Assembly (NCBI RefSeq): GCF_000177215.2
Contig: NZ_CM001368.1
Coordinates: 2,978,017-3,042,016 of the forward strand
Origin: Solidesulfovibrio carbinoliphilus subsp. oakridgensis
GTDB taxonomy: Bacteria; Desulfobacterota; Desulfovibrionia; Desulfovibrionales; Desulfovibrionaceae
DNA length: 64,000 nucleotides
Direction of reading: 5' to 3'
How positions within the stretch are numbered: position 1 is the stretch's first letter; every line of letters begins with the position of its first letter. A program made the position numbers and the translations under genes. A model generated the notes under the pieces. That model saw nothing but the letters and a program-made list of their open reading frames with translations, did no database searches and had not been told where the DNA came from. Positions 26,547 through 33,732 of this stretch are shown here, piece by piece.

Positions 26547-26563
26547 CGCAACAGCCGTTGTTG

Positions 26564-27745
26564 TTACAGGGCGGCCGTGTAGATGGCGGCCACGTCCTTG
26601 TCGGTCGGGCAGCGCGGGTTGGTGAAACCGCAAGCGTCCTTCTGGGCGTTGCCGGTCATGGTCGGGATGTCGGTGGCCTTGACGTCCTTGCCGTAGCGCT
26701 TGCCAAGCTCGACCAGGCCGGACGGGATGCCGACGTCGGCGGACAGCTGGCGAATGGCCTTGAGCGCCAGTTCGGCGGCGTCGCGGGGAGCCATGCCGGC
26801 GATGTTCTCGCCCATGATCTCGGCCATGGCGGCGAACTTCTCAACCTTGGCGATCAGGTTGAACTTCTCGACGTGGGGCAGGAGAATGGCGTTGCATTCG
26901 CCGTGCGGCAGGTCGTAGAAGCCGCCCAGCTGGTGGGCCATGGCGTGGACGTGGCCCAGGCTGGCGTTGTTGAAGGCCATGCCGGCCAGGTACTCGGCGA
27001 AGCACATGCCTTCGCGGGCTTCCATGTCCTGCCCGTTGGCCACGGCCTTGCGCAGGTACTTGAAGATCAGCTTGATGGCTTCGATGGCGCAGGCGTCGGT
27101 CATCGGGTTGGCGATGGTGGACACGAAGGCCTCGACGGCGTGGGTCAGGGCGTCCATGCCGGTGGCGGCGGTCAGCGCCGGGGGCATGCCGACCATGAGG
27201 ACCGGGTCGTCAATGGCGATATGCGGGGTCACGCGCCAGTCGACAATGGCCATCTTCACGTGGCGGGACAGGTCGGTGATGATGCAGAAACGGGTCATTT
27301 CAGAGGCGGTGCCGGCCGTGGTGTTGACGGCCAGGTAGGGCATGAAGGGCTTGGTGGACTTGTCCACGCCTTCGTAGTCGTGGATCTTGCCGCCGTTGGC
27401 CACGCAAAGGCCGATGCCCTTGCCGCAGTCGTGCGAAGAACCGCCGCCGAGGGTGATAAGGCTGTCGCAGCCCTCTTTCTTGTAGACATCCACGCCCTTG
27501 TGGACGTTCTCGTCGGTGGGGTTGGGGATGGTTTCGTCATAGATGTGGTACTTCATGCCGGCGGCGTCGAGCAGATCGGTGATCTGCTTGGCGATGCCGA
27601 CCTTGACCACGCCCTTGTCGGTGACGATCAGCGGTTTGCTGCCGCCCAGGGCTTTGATCTTCTCGGGGATCTGCTTGGCGGCGCCGATGCCGATGAGGGT
27701 CACGCTGGGAATGAAGAAACCGTAGACTTGCTCGCGAACTGCCAT
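26564..27745 (-). CDS. adh: Iron-containing (group III) alcohol dehydrogenase
   Basis: NAD-dependent alcohol dehydrogenase of 393 residues. NAD-binding GGGSSHDCGKG near residue 100, TTAGTASEMTRF, and the metal-binding Asp/His set in GMDALTHAVEAF, HAMAHQLGGFYDLPHG and the following residues. In D. vulgaris the homologous gene precedes hdrCBA-flxDCBA and is used in ethanol oxidation; NADH made here can enter Flx-Hdr. Start ATG 27745 has GAGG upstream; a longer frame to 27856 would pass through the promoter and is rejected. A good sigma-54 promoter lies 96 bases upstream. Confidence 0.96.
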   Translation of the reverse strand: MAVREQVYGFFIPSVTLIGIGAAKQIPEKIKALGGSKPLIVTDKGVVKVGIAKQITDLLDAAGMKYHIYDETIPNPTDENVHKGVDVYKKEGCDSLITLGGGSSHDCGKGIGLCVANGGKIHDYEGVDKSTKPFMPYLAVNTTAGTASEMTRFCIITDLSRHVKMAIVDWRVTPHIAIDDPVLMVGMPPALTAATGMDALTHAVEAFVSTIANPMTDACAIEAIKLIFKYLRKAVANGQDMEAREGMCFAEYLAGMAFNNASLGHVHAMAHQLGGFYDLPHGECNAILLPHVEKFNLIAKVEKFAAMAEIMGENIAGMAPRDAAELALKAIRQLSADVGIPSGLVELGKRYGKDVKATDIPTMTGNAQKDACGFTNPRCPTDKDVAAIYTAAL

Positions 27746-27840
27746 GGTGCCAACCTCACTTGGGTTAAGGTTATGGTTTTGCGAACGGACCCCAAACCTG
27801 ATTTCCTTGCGGCTTTTGGGTAAACGCAATTCCCCATAGA

Positions 27841-27855
27841 GCAATTCCCGGGCCA
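27841..27855 (-). promoter_or_regulatory. Sigma-54 (-24/-12) promoter of adh
   Basis: Minus-strand TGGCCCGGGAATTGC differs from consensus TGGCACG-N4-TTGC at one position, with GG and GC exactly 10 bases apart. The transcription start would be near 27830, giving a leader of about 85 bases before the adh start. Sigma-54 control of alcohol oxidation genes is reported in D. vulgaris. Confidence 0.75.
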
Positions 27856-28013
27856 CTTTTTACTTCCAATCATTTCAGAGTCTTGCCCTTTGAGGGCCGG
27901 GCAGAGGCGGGGCAGTCTGGCCGCCGTGGGTGCCCCGTGCCCACCGGCGCCGGCCGGGGCCCCTGGCCTGGAAATCGGAAAAAGCCGGCTTATTCCGGGG
28001 GTTGGGGCCATCT

Positions 28014-28170
28014 GGACAAGTTGTCCCATGCCTTGGCCGTGATTGGGTAAAAAGGTTACAGCCTTCCCCGGTGGGGAGAGTTGTCCCGTTCCGGCCGGGG
28101 TGGATCAAAATAAAGTCTTTATATGAAACATGGTTGAGAAAAAGTGTCCCACCCGGGGCGCCTGGGACAA
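28014..28170 (-). promoter_or_regulatory. Three spaced TTGTCCC sites, candidate activator (UAS) array for adh
   Basis: Site 1 is a perfect palindrome GGACAA-G-TTGTCC (28014-28026). Site 2 has TTGTCCC at 28081-28087 with a degenerate left half. Site 3 is GTGTCCC (28144-28150) with GGGACAA (28164-28170). Right-half starts are 60 and 63 bases apart, near six helical turns, placing them on one face of the DNA 160-315 bases upstream of the sigma-54 promoter, as expected for an enhancer-binding activator. Confidence 0.6.
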
Positions 28171-28302
28171 AACGACTCGGCCGGGTGGCTGGGGCCGAGG
28201 AGGCCGGGACCGCGCCCGCTTTTTCCCGCCACGCAAGGCGTAACCGGATCGACACGGACCGCCCTTACGAAGTATCTGTCCAATCTAAACCGGGAGGGTG
28301 CC

Positions 28303-28788
28303 ATGCGGGTGCTTTTCATTTGCGTGCACAACAGCGCCAGGAGCCAGATGGCCGAGGCCTATCTGCGCAAATTCTGCGGGGAGGCGGCGGAAGTGGAGAG
28401 CGCGGGGCTCGATCCCACGTCCGTCAACCCGCTGGTGGTCGCGGTCATGGCCGAGGAGGGGATCGATCTGTCCGGAAAGGCGACCCGCCGGGTGTTCGAC
28501 CTCTTCCGGGACGGCAGGCTCTTTGAATATGTGGTCACGGTATGCGAGGAATCGCTCGAGGGGCAGTGCCCGGTCTTTCCGGGCGTGACCCACCGGCTGC
28601 ACCTGCCCTTTCCCGATCCGGCCGGGGTGGTCGGCACCGAGGCGGAGAAGCTGGCCAAGGTCCGGGAAATCCGTGACCGGATCCGGGAGCGCATGGCCGT
28701 ATTGGCCGAGGAAATCGCCTGCTGCGGTCCCCGGCGGCAGGAACGTCGGGGCGATGGGGGAGAGGACCCGCCAGGGGCTTTGTCATGA
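28303..28788 (+). CDS. ArsC-like low-molecular-weight phosphatase / thioredoxin-type arsenate reductase (1)
   Basis: Protein of 161 residues in the LMW tyrosine phosphatase fold. The P-loop CVHNSARSQMAEA (CX5R) is at residues 8-20 and the resolving pair CEESLEGQC near 79-87 (Cys-X7-Cys) matches the redox triad of thioredoxin-linked ArsC; DP in LPFPDPAG supplies the catalytic Asp. The tail CCGPRRQERRGDGGEDPPG is extra compared with typical ArsC (about 140). Start ATG 28303 has GGGAGG. Its stop overlaps the next ArsC-like gene (ATGA). No ArsR or arsenite pump is adjacent, so arsenate reduction is likely but unproven. Confidence 0.85.
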   Translation: MRVLFICVHNSARSQMAEAYLRKFCGEAAEVESAGLDPTSVNPLVVAVMAEEGIDLSGKATRRVFDLFRDGRLFEYVVTVCEESLEGQCPVFPGVTHRLHLPFPDPAGVVGTEAEKLAKVREIRDRIRERMAVLAEEIACCGPRRQERRGDGGEDPPGALS

Positions 28789-29234
28789 AGAAAAAGAACA
28801 TTCTTTTCTTGTGCACCGGCAACGCCTGCCGCAGCCAGATGGCCGAGGGCTTTGCCCGGGCGCTTCGGGACGACGTCCTGGTGGCGTATTCGGCCGGGGT
28901 GGAGAAGCACGGGCTCGATCCCCGGGCCGTGGCCGTCATGGCCGAGGCCGGGGTGGACATTTCGGGCCAGACGTCCAAGCTTGTGGAAGAGCTGCCCAAT
29001 GTGGCCTTCGACTATGTGGTGACGCTGTGTGGCGCCGCCCATGACCAGTGCCCCTTTTTCCCGGGGCCGGTCAAAAAGGTCCACGTGGGCTTTGACGACC
29101 CGCCAGCCCTGGCCGTCGGGGCCGCCAGCGAAGAGGAGGCCCTTTCCCACTACCGCCGGGTGCGCGACGCCATCCGCGACTTTGTGGGCGGGCTGCCGGA
29201 CAATCTGGACGCGGCCGACGGGAACAGCGCCTGA
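28785..29234 (+). CDS. arsC: Thioredoxin-type arsenate reductase ArsC-like (2)
   Basis: Protein of 149 residues, close to the family's usual length. P-loop CTGNACRSQMAEG (residues 10-22), resolving Cys pair CGAAHDQC near 82-89, and DDPPAL as the Asp loop. Substrate arsenate would be reduced using the three cysteines and thioredoxin. Translationally coupled to the preceding paralogue; having both suggests either two substrate ranges or a dosage effect. The following 207 bases hold repeat copy E. Confidence 0.88.
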   Translation: MKKKNILFLCTGNACRSQMAEGFARALRDDVLVAYSAGVEKHGLDPRAVAVMAEAGVDISGQTSKLVEELPNVAFDYVVTLCGAAHDQCPFFPGPVKKVHVGFDDPPALAVGAASEEEALSHYRRVRDAIRDFVGGLPDNLDAADGNSA

Positions 29235-29348
29235 CAGACGGCAGCGCGCGATGAATCGTATTTTATAATAACGAGTTGCGTTTGTTGCGCACAGACAGGG
29301 AACACGTTTTCATCCGCCATCCTTCCGGATTCCCACCCGCCCCGTCGA

Positions 29349-29441
29349 GGGGGTCCGGGGGGATGATCCCCCCGGCGGGTCCAGGGCGGCGCCCTGGCCG
29401 GGTCTGGGGCGGAGTCCCAGTGGCCCCGGCCGCCGGGGCAT
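29349..29441 (-). repeat. Dispersed palindromic repeat, copy E with inserted modules
   Basis: On the minus strand ATGCCCCGGCGGCC starts directly after the rpiA TGA stop with no linker. Two extra hairpin-like modules, one of them CCAGGGCGCCGCCCTGG, come before the G-run/C-run hairpin GGGGGGATCATCCCCCC and GGACCCC. It is the longest copy in the window. Confidence 0.8.
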
Positions 29442-30155
29442 TCAACGACGCAATTCGCGCACCCCGTCTTCGCCGGCGACCACGACCAGGGCGGCGAGGC
29501 CGATGAAGAGGCCATGGCCGGCCACGCCGCCCCGGGCGTCGAGGGCGGCGGCCAGGCCGGCCGGGTCGGCCATGGGGCCGAAAGGGCAGTCCGCGATGAC
29601 GTTGCCGCGCTCGGTGCGCATGGGGTCGCCGTCCGGGCGCAGGCGCAGGGCGGGATGGCCGCCGAGGCCGGCCAGGAAGCGCAGCTCGGAAGCCAGGGCA
29701 AAGGGCGTGATCTCGACCGGCAGCGGATGGCGGGTGCCGAGCCGGGGACTCAGCTTGCCGGCGTCGGCCACGATGACGAGCCGTTTGGCGGCCTGGCCCA
29801 CGATCTTCTCGTAGAGGAGGGCCCCGCCGCCGCCCTTGATGCAGTCGAGATTCGGGTCGATCTCGTCGGCCCCGTCGATGGCCAGGTCGAGTTCGGGCCG
29901 GTCGTCCAGGCTTCCCACCGGCAGGCCGTGTCGGCGCAGGGCCTCGGCCATGAACCGGGCCGCCGGCACGAAGACCGTGCCGGCCAGTTCCCCCCGCCCG
30001 GCCCGGTCGGCCAGAACCGGCACGGCTTCCACGGCCGTGGACCCGTGGCCGAGGCCCACGGCCATGCCGGCTTCGACCAGGGCCGCGGCATGGGCGGCGG
30101 CCGCCTGCTTGAACCCTCTCGCAACCTCCGGTGAAACGCGCGGTGACGGCGTCAT
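29442..30155 (-). CDS. rpiA: Ribose-5-phosphate isomerase A
   Basis: Interconverts ribose 5-phosphate and ribulose 5-phosphate in the non-oxidative pentose phosphate pathway; 237 residues. Motifs: GLGHGSTAVEA (GxGTGST loop with His for Thr), DGADEIDPNLDCIKGGGGALLYEKI with catalytic Asp/Glu, and ADAGKLSPRLG. Start ATG 30155 is chosen for AAGGAG six bases upstream; ATG 30170 would add five residues. Divergent from tkt-tal, making a compact pathway locus. Confidence 0.95.
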   Translation of the reverse strand: MTPSPRVSPEVARGFKQAAAAHAAALVEAGMAVGLGHGSTAVEAVPVLADRAGRGELAGTVFVPAARFMAEALRRHGLPVGSLDDRPELDLAIDGADEIDPNLDCIKGGGGALLYEKIVGQAAKRLVIVADAGKLSPRLGTRHPLPVEITPFALASELRFLAGLGGHPALRLRPDGDPMRTERGNVIADCPFGPMADPAGLAAALDARGGVAGHGLFIGLAALVVVAGEDGVRELRR

Positions 30156-30273
30156 GGGCACTCCTTGCATCGTTGCGGGCTTGCGTCCCGGCTACCAGAA
30201 AAAAACGGGCCGCGCCAAGGAAGTCTCGGGCGGCGGCAAAAAAACCATGTTTTCCCGGCCCGGCCGTTTGCCT

Positions 30274-30285
30274 TTTGCCGGCAAA
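30274..30285. promoter_or_regulatory. Palindrome in the rpiA-tkt divergent region
   Basis: Perfect 12-base palindrome TTTGCCGGCAAA, 76 bases before the tkt start and 119 bases before rpiA, so it could be a shared operator. I cannot link it to a known regulator. The rest of the 205-base region shows no clear -35/-10 pair. Confidence 0.35.
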
Positions 30286-30360
30286 GCGTGTTTAGTTTCG
30301 AACGATGCTCCTGAAACGGGCGGGCCGCCCGCCAAAGCCTAGACCCAAGGAGGAGACGCA

Positions 30361-32190
30361 ATGGACCTCGACGCCTTGCAGGCGATCTGCCGCCGGATCC
30401 GCCACGATATTCTTACCTCCACCACCGAAGCCGGGTCCGGCCATCCGACCTCGTCGCTTTCCGGAGTGGAACTCATGGCCGGACTGCTTTTCGGCGGCCT
30501 GTTCCGCTTTGACGCCGACCGGCCCGACCGGCCGGACAACGACCGGCTGATTTTTTCCAAGGGGCACGCCTCGCCGCTTTTTTACGCCCTCTGGGCCGCG
30601 GCCGGCAAGATATCCCGGGCCGAACTCATGACCCTTCGCCAGTTCGGCTCGCCGCTGGAAGGCCACCCCGTGGCCGGCACGCCCTTTGCGGAGGCCGCCA
30701 CCGGGTCCCTCGGCCAGGGCCTGTCCATCGGCGTCGGCATGGCCCTAAACGCCAAATTCCTCGACAGGCTGCCCTACCGGACCTACGTGCTGCTCGGGGA
30801 CTCGGAAATGGCCGAGGGCTCGGTCTGGGAGGCGCTGGAAATCGGGGCCCACTACGGCCTCGACAACCTGGTCGCCATCCTCGACATCAATCGCCTGGGC
30901 CAGCGCGGCGAGACCCTCTACGGCCACGACCTCGGGGTCTACGACCGCAAGCTTTCCGCCTTCGGCTGGAACACCGTCCTCGTCGACGGCCACGACCAGA
31001 AGCAGGTCCTCGAGGCCTACGCCGCGGCCGAGGCCGTCAAGGGCCGGCCCACGGCCATCATCGCCCGGACCGTCAAAGGCAAGGGCGTGTCGTTTATCGA
31101 GGACAAGAACGGCTGGCACGGCAAGCCCCTGCCCAAGGAAGACCTGCCCCGGGCCCTGGCCGAAATCGGCGCGGCGGACCTGGACATGACCCTGCCCCTG
31201 GCCCAGCCGCCCGGGCTTTCGGCCCAGGCCGGCGCCGCCTTTGCCGTGCCGCCGCCGGACTACGATCCGAAAAAATCCTACGCCACCCGCAAGGCCTACG
31301 GCGACGCCCTGGCCCGGCTGGCCCCCGGGCATCCGGACATGGTGGTCCTCGACGGCGAGGTCAGCAATTCCACCTATGCCGAGGACATGAAAAAAGTCGC
31401 GCCGGACCGGTTTTTCGAGATGTACGTGGCCGAGCAGAACATGGCCGGCGTGGGCCTTGGCCTGTCGCGGCGGGGCAAAAAGCCGCTGTGCTCGACCTTT
31501 GCCGCCTTCTGGTCCCGGGCCTTCGACCAGATCCGCATGGCCCAGTACTCGGCCGGCAACGTGGTCTACTGCGGCTCCCACGCCGGGGTGTCCATCGGCG
31601 AGGACGGCCCGTCCCAGATGGGGCTCGAGGACCTGGCCATGTTCCGGGCCATAAGCGGCAGCGCGGTCCTCTACCCCGGGGATGCCATGTCCTGCGAGCG
31701 GCTGGTGGAGGCGGCGGTTTTGCGCACAGGCATCACCTACATCCGGACCACCCGGGCCGCGACGCCGATCCTCTACGGGCCGGAGGAAACGTTTCCCGTC
31801 GGCGGCAGCAAGGTCCTGCGCTCCTCCGGCGCGGACAAGGTCCTGGTGGTGGCCGCGGGCATCACCCTGGCCGAGGCCCTGGCCGCGGCCGACAGCCTGG
31901 CCGGCGAGGGCACGGCCATCCGGGTGCTCGACGCCTACAGCGTCAAACCCCTTGACGAAAAAGGGATTCTCGCGGCAGCTGAAACCGTGGCCGCCGTGGT
32001 GGTGGTCGAGGACCACTATCCCGAGGGCGGCCTTGGCGAGGCGGTGGCCGCGGCCTTTGCCGGCACGGCCAAGAAGGTGGTGCGGCTGTCCGTGGAAAAG
32101 ATGCCCAAAAGCGGCAAGCCCCAGGAGTTGCTGGACTTCGAGGGCATCTCCCGCGCGGGCATCGTCAAAACCGTCAAAACCCTGCTGTGA
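30361..32190 (+). CDS. tkt: Transketolase (short type)
   Basis: Thiamine-diphosphate enzyme of 609 residues transferring two-carbon units. TPP/metal motif GDSEMAEGSVWEALEIG...N (about 142-175), proton-relay His in SGHP and KGHASP, Glu in VAEQNMAGVGLG (about 358-369), and C-terminal domain LVVAAGITLAEAL. It is shorter than E. coli Tkt (about 660) and closer in length to the animal/archaeal-like type. Ribosome binding site AAGGAGG ends 6 bases before the ATG. Followed by transaldolase after 7 bases. Confidence 0.96.
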   Translation: MDLDALQAICRRIRHDILTSTTEAGSGHPTSSLSGVELMAGLLFGGLFRFDADRPDRPDNDRLIFSKGHASPLFYALWAAAGKISRAELMTLRQFGSPLEGHPVAGTPFAEAATGSLGQGLSIGVGMALNAKFLDRLPYRTYVLLGDSEMAEGSVWEALEIGAHYGLDNLVAILDINRLGQRGETLYGHDLGVYDRKLSAFGWNTVLVDGHDQKQVLEAYAAAEAVKGRPTAIIARTVKGKGVSFIEDKNGWHGKPLPKEDLPRALAEIGAADLDMTLPLAQPPGLSAQAGAAFAVPPPDYDPKKSYATRKAYGDALARLAPGHPDMVVLDGEVSNSTYAEDMKKVAPDRFFEMYVAEQNMAGVGLGLSRRGKKPLCSTFAAFWSRAFDQIRMAQYSAGNVVYCGSHAGVSIGEDGPSQMGLEDLAMFRAISGSAVLYPGDAMSCERLVEAAVLRTGITYIRTTRAATPILYGPEETFPVGGSKVLRSSGADKVLVVAAGITLAEALAAADSLAGEGTAIRVLDAYSVKPLDEKGILAAAETVAAVVVVEDHYPEGGLGEAVAAAFAGTAKKVVRLSVEKMPKSGKPQELLDFEGISRAGIVKTVKTLL

Positions 32191-32197
32191 GGCGACC

Positions 32198-33070
32198 ATG
32201 CGACCCGAGAATCTCAAAACCCGCATCTTCCTGGACGGAGCCGACCCCGAAGAGACCCGGCAGGTCCTAAAAGCCCTCGGCTTTCTGGACGGCCAGACCA
32301 CCAACCCGAGCCTTATCGCCAAGAATCCGGCCGCCCAGGCCCACAAGGTGGCAGGCAACAAGTTCAGCGGCACGGCCATCTACGAGTTCTACAAGGAACT
32401 GTGCCAGGAACTTGCGGCCCTGCTGCCCCAGGGCTCGATCTCCATCGAGGTCTACGGCGACGCCAAGACCACCACGGAAGCCATGCTGACCCAGGCCCGG
32501 CAGTTCGACACCTGGATCAAAAACGCCCACATCAAGCTGCCGACCACGGCCGCCGGGCTCGAAGCGGCCAGCGTCCTGGTCGGCGAGGGCCGGCGCGTCA
32601 ACATGACGCTGGTGTTCAGCCAGGAGCAGGCGGCGGCCGTCTATGCCGCCACCAAGGGGGCACGGCGCGGGGCCGTCTTCCTGTCGCCTTTCATCGGCCG
32701 GCTCGACGACCGGGGCGAAAACGGCATGGACCTGATCCGGCATATCCTCAGGATGTACCAGGCCAGCGACGGCCACGTGGAGGTGCTGACCGCCAGCGTC
32801 CGGTCCATGGAGCACCTCCTGTGCGCGCTCTCGATCGGCAGCGACATCATCACCGCGCCCTACAAGCTCCTCATGGCCTGGGCCGAGGCCGGCATCCCCA
32901 TCCCCGGCCCGGACTACGCCTACGCTCCCGGCAACCTGGCCCCCATCCCCGACGAGGGCCTGCCGCTCGACAAGCCCTGGCAGGAGTATGCCATCGGCCA
33001 TCCCCTGACCGATTCCGGCATGGTGAAGTTTTCCGAGGACTGGAACGGCCTGATCGACATGTCGTCCTAG
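32198..33070 (+). CDS. tal: Transaldolase family protein
   Basis: Class I aldolase-fold enzyme of 290 residues. FLDGADPEETRQVLKALGFLDGQTTNPSLI matches the transaldolase N-terminus in two pieces (LDG and TTNPSL); Schiff-base Lys is in NAHIKLPTT (about 113-121), then VNMTLVFS, and GAVFLSPFIGRLDD. Its C-terminal extension (SIGSDIITAPYKLLMAWAEAGIPIPG to the end) is longer than in small TalC enzymes. It completes rpiA-tkt-tal. A strong intrinsic terminator follows 28 bases later. Confidence 0.93.
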   Translation: MRPENLKTRIFLDGADPEETRQVLKALGFLDGQTTNPSLIAKNPAAQAHKVAGNKFSGTAIYEFYKELCQELAALLPQGSISIEVYGDAKTTTEAMLTQARQFDTWIKNAHIKLPTTAAGLEAASVLVGEGRRVNMTLVFSQEQAAAVYAATKGARRGAVFLSPFIGRLDDRGENGMDLIRHILRMYQASDGHVEVLTASVRSMEHLLCALSIGSDIITAPYKLLMAWAEAGIPIPGPDYAYAPGNLAPIPDEGLPLDKPWQEYAIGHPLTDSGMVKFSEDWNGLIDMSS

Positions 33071-33097
33071 GGTCCCGGCCCACGAGCGTTTTTTGGC

Positions 33098-33130
33098 GCG
33101 CCCGCCGCTTGTGCGACGGGCGCTTTTTTT
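33098..33130 (+). terminator. Intrinsic terminator after tal
   Basis: Stem GCGCCCGCCGC / GCGACGGGCGC (11 bases, one mismatch), loop TTGT, followed at once by seven T residues. Confidence 0.92.
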
Positions 33131-33281
33131 GTGGCCGATCACAGGCCCAGGGCCGGCCCAACAGGCGGCGCGCGGGGGCGGACCGCTCTTTTCCCGCGTG
33201 GCCAACTCCATGGGAAACAAGCCGTTGGCCACGAACCAGTCCCGCGCCCCTGGGCGGCCTCGGTGCCCCACGGTTTGCGCA

Positions 33282-33310
33282 TTGACAAACCGACTGGCGA
33301 GGGCCATCAA
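33282..33310 (+). promoter_or_regulatory. Candidate sigma-70 promoter of the receiver gene
   Basis: Consensus -35 TTGACA (33282-33287), 17-base spacer and a weak -10 CATCAA (33305-33310), 45 bases before the receiver start codon. Confidence 0.4.
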
Positions 33311-33354
33311 AATGGCGGAACCGACAGGTGTGTAACGTCCAGGGAGAACCGGCC

Positions 33355-33732
33355 ATGACCTCGGCACGCGTAATGATCGTGGAAGACGAAGCCATAACCG
33401 CCATGGCGACCGGGGCCATGCTCAAGCGGCTCGGGCATGTGGTCGCCGCTTCGGTCTCCACGGGCGAGGCCGCCCTGGAAGCCTTCTTCCGCCATGCGCC
33501 GGATCTCGTGCTCATGGACATCCGTCTCGACGGGGACATGGACGGCATCGAGACGGCCTGCCGCATGCGGCGCGAGTCCAACGTGCCGGTGGTCTTCGTC
33601 ACGGCCTACGTGGACGAACGGACCCGGCGGCTGGCGGCCGAGGCCGGGCCCCTGGCTTTCGTGGCCAAGCCGCTCGACGAATACGACCTGGACGCGCTGC
33701 TCGGCCAGCTGCCCGAGATCCAGGCCCGGTGA
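33355..33732 (+). CDS. Stand-alone CheY-like receiver domain protein
   Basis: Single-domain response regulator of 125 residues. Acidic residues in IVEDEAIT (about 7-14), phospho-acceptor Asp in LVLMDIRLDGDMDG, Thr in VVFVTAY, Lys in FVAKPLDEYDL. No output domain, so it must act on a partner. The next gene starts inside its stop (GTGA overlap), which makes the predicted pseudokinase a candidate partner. No cognate kinase is adjacent. The start at 33355 has GGGAGA upstream. Confidence 0.93.
   Translation: MTSARVMIVEDEAITAMATGAMLKRLGHVVAASVSTGEAALEAFFRHAPDLVLMDIRLDGDMDGIETACRMRRESNVPVVFVTAYVDERTRRLAAEAGPLAFVAKPLDEYDLDALLGQLPEIQAR

Larger units (their letters stand above)
26139..26563. other. 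Leader region between adh and hdrC
   Basis: 425 bases without a gene. It contains a hairpin with 13-base arms (26225-26237 and 26261-26273), a perfect palindrome CAACTAGTTG at 26308-26317 in an A/T-rich patch that may hold the hdrC promoter, a weak sigma-54-like match at 26179-26193, and the adh terminator at 26519-26546. Small open frames here have no coding character. Confidence 0.5.
27746..28302. other. Divergent control region between adh and the arsC-like pair
   Basis: 557 bases without a gene. It contains the adh sigma-54 promoter (27841-27855), three TTGTCCC-type sites about 60 bases apart (28014-28170), and a short palindrome ATAAAG-T-CTTTAT at 28110-28122. I do not recognise a promoter for the plus-strand genes. 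Confidence 0.6.

Noticed and set aside
27746..28302. Rex-type operator (TTGTGA-N6-TCACAA) near adh and hdr
   Set aside because: No such palindrome found in either the adh or hdrC upstream region.
30745..32379. A 544-residue minus-strand open frame opposite tkt
   Set aside because: Antisense shadow caused by high GC at third codon positions; tkt motifs are complete on the plus strand.
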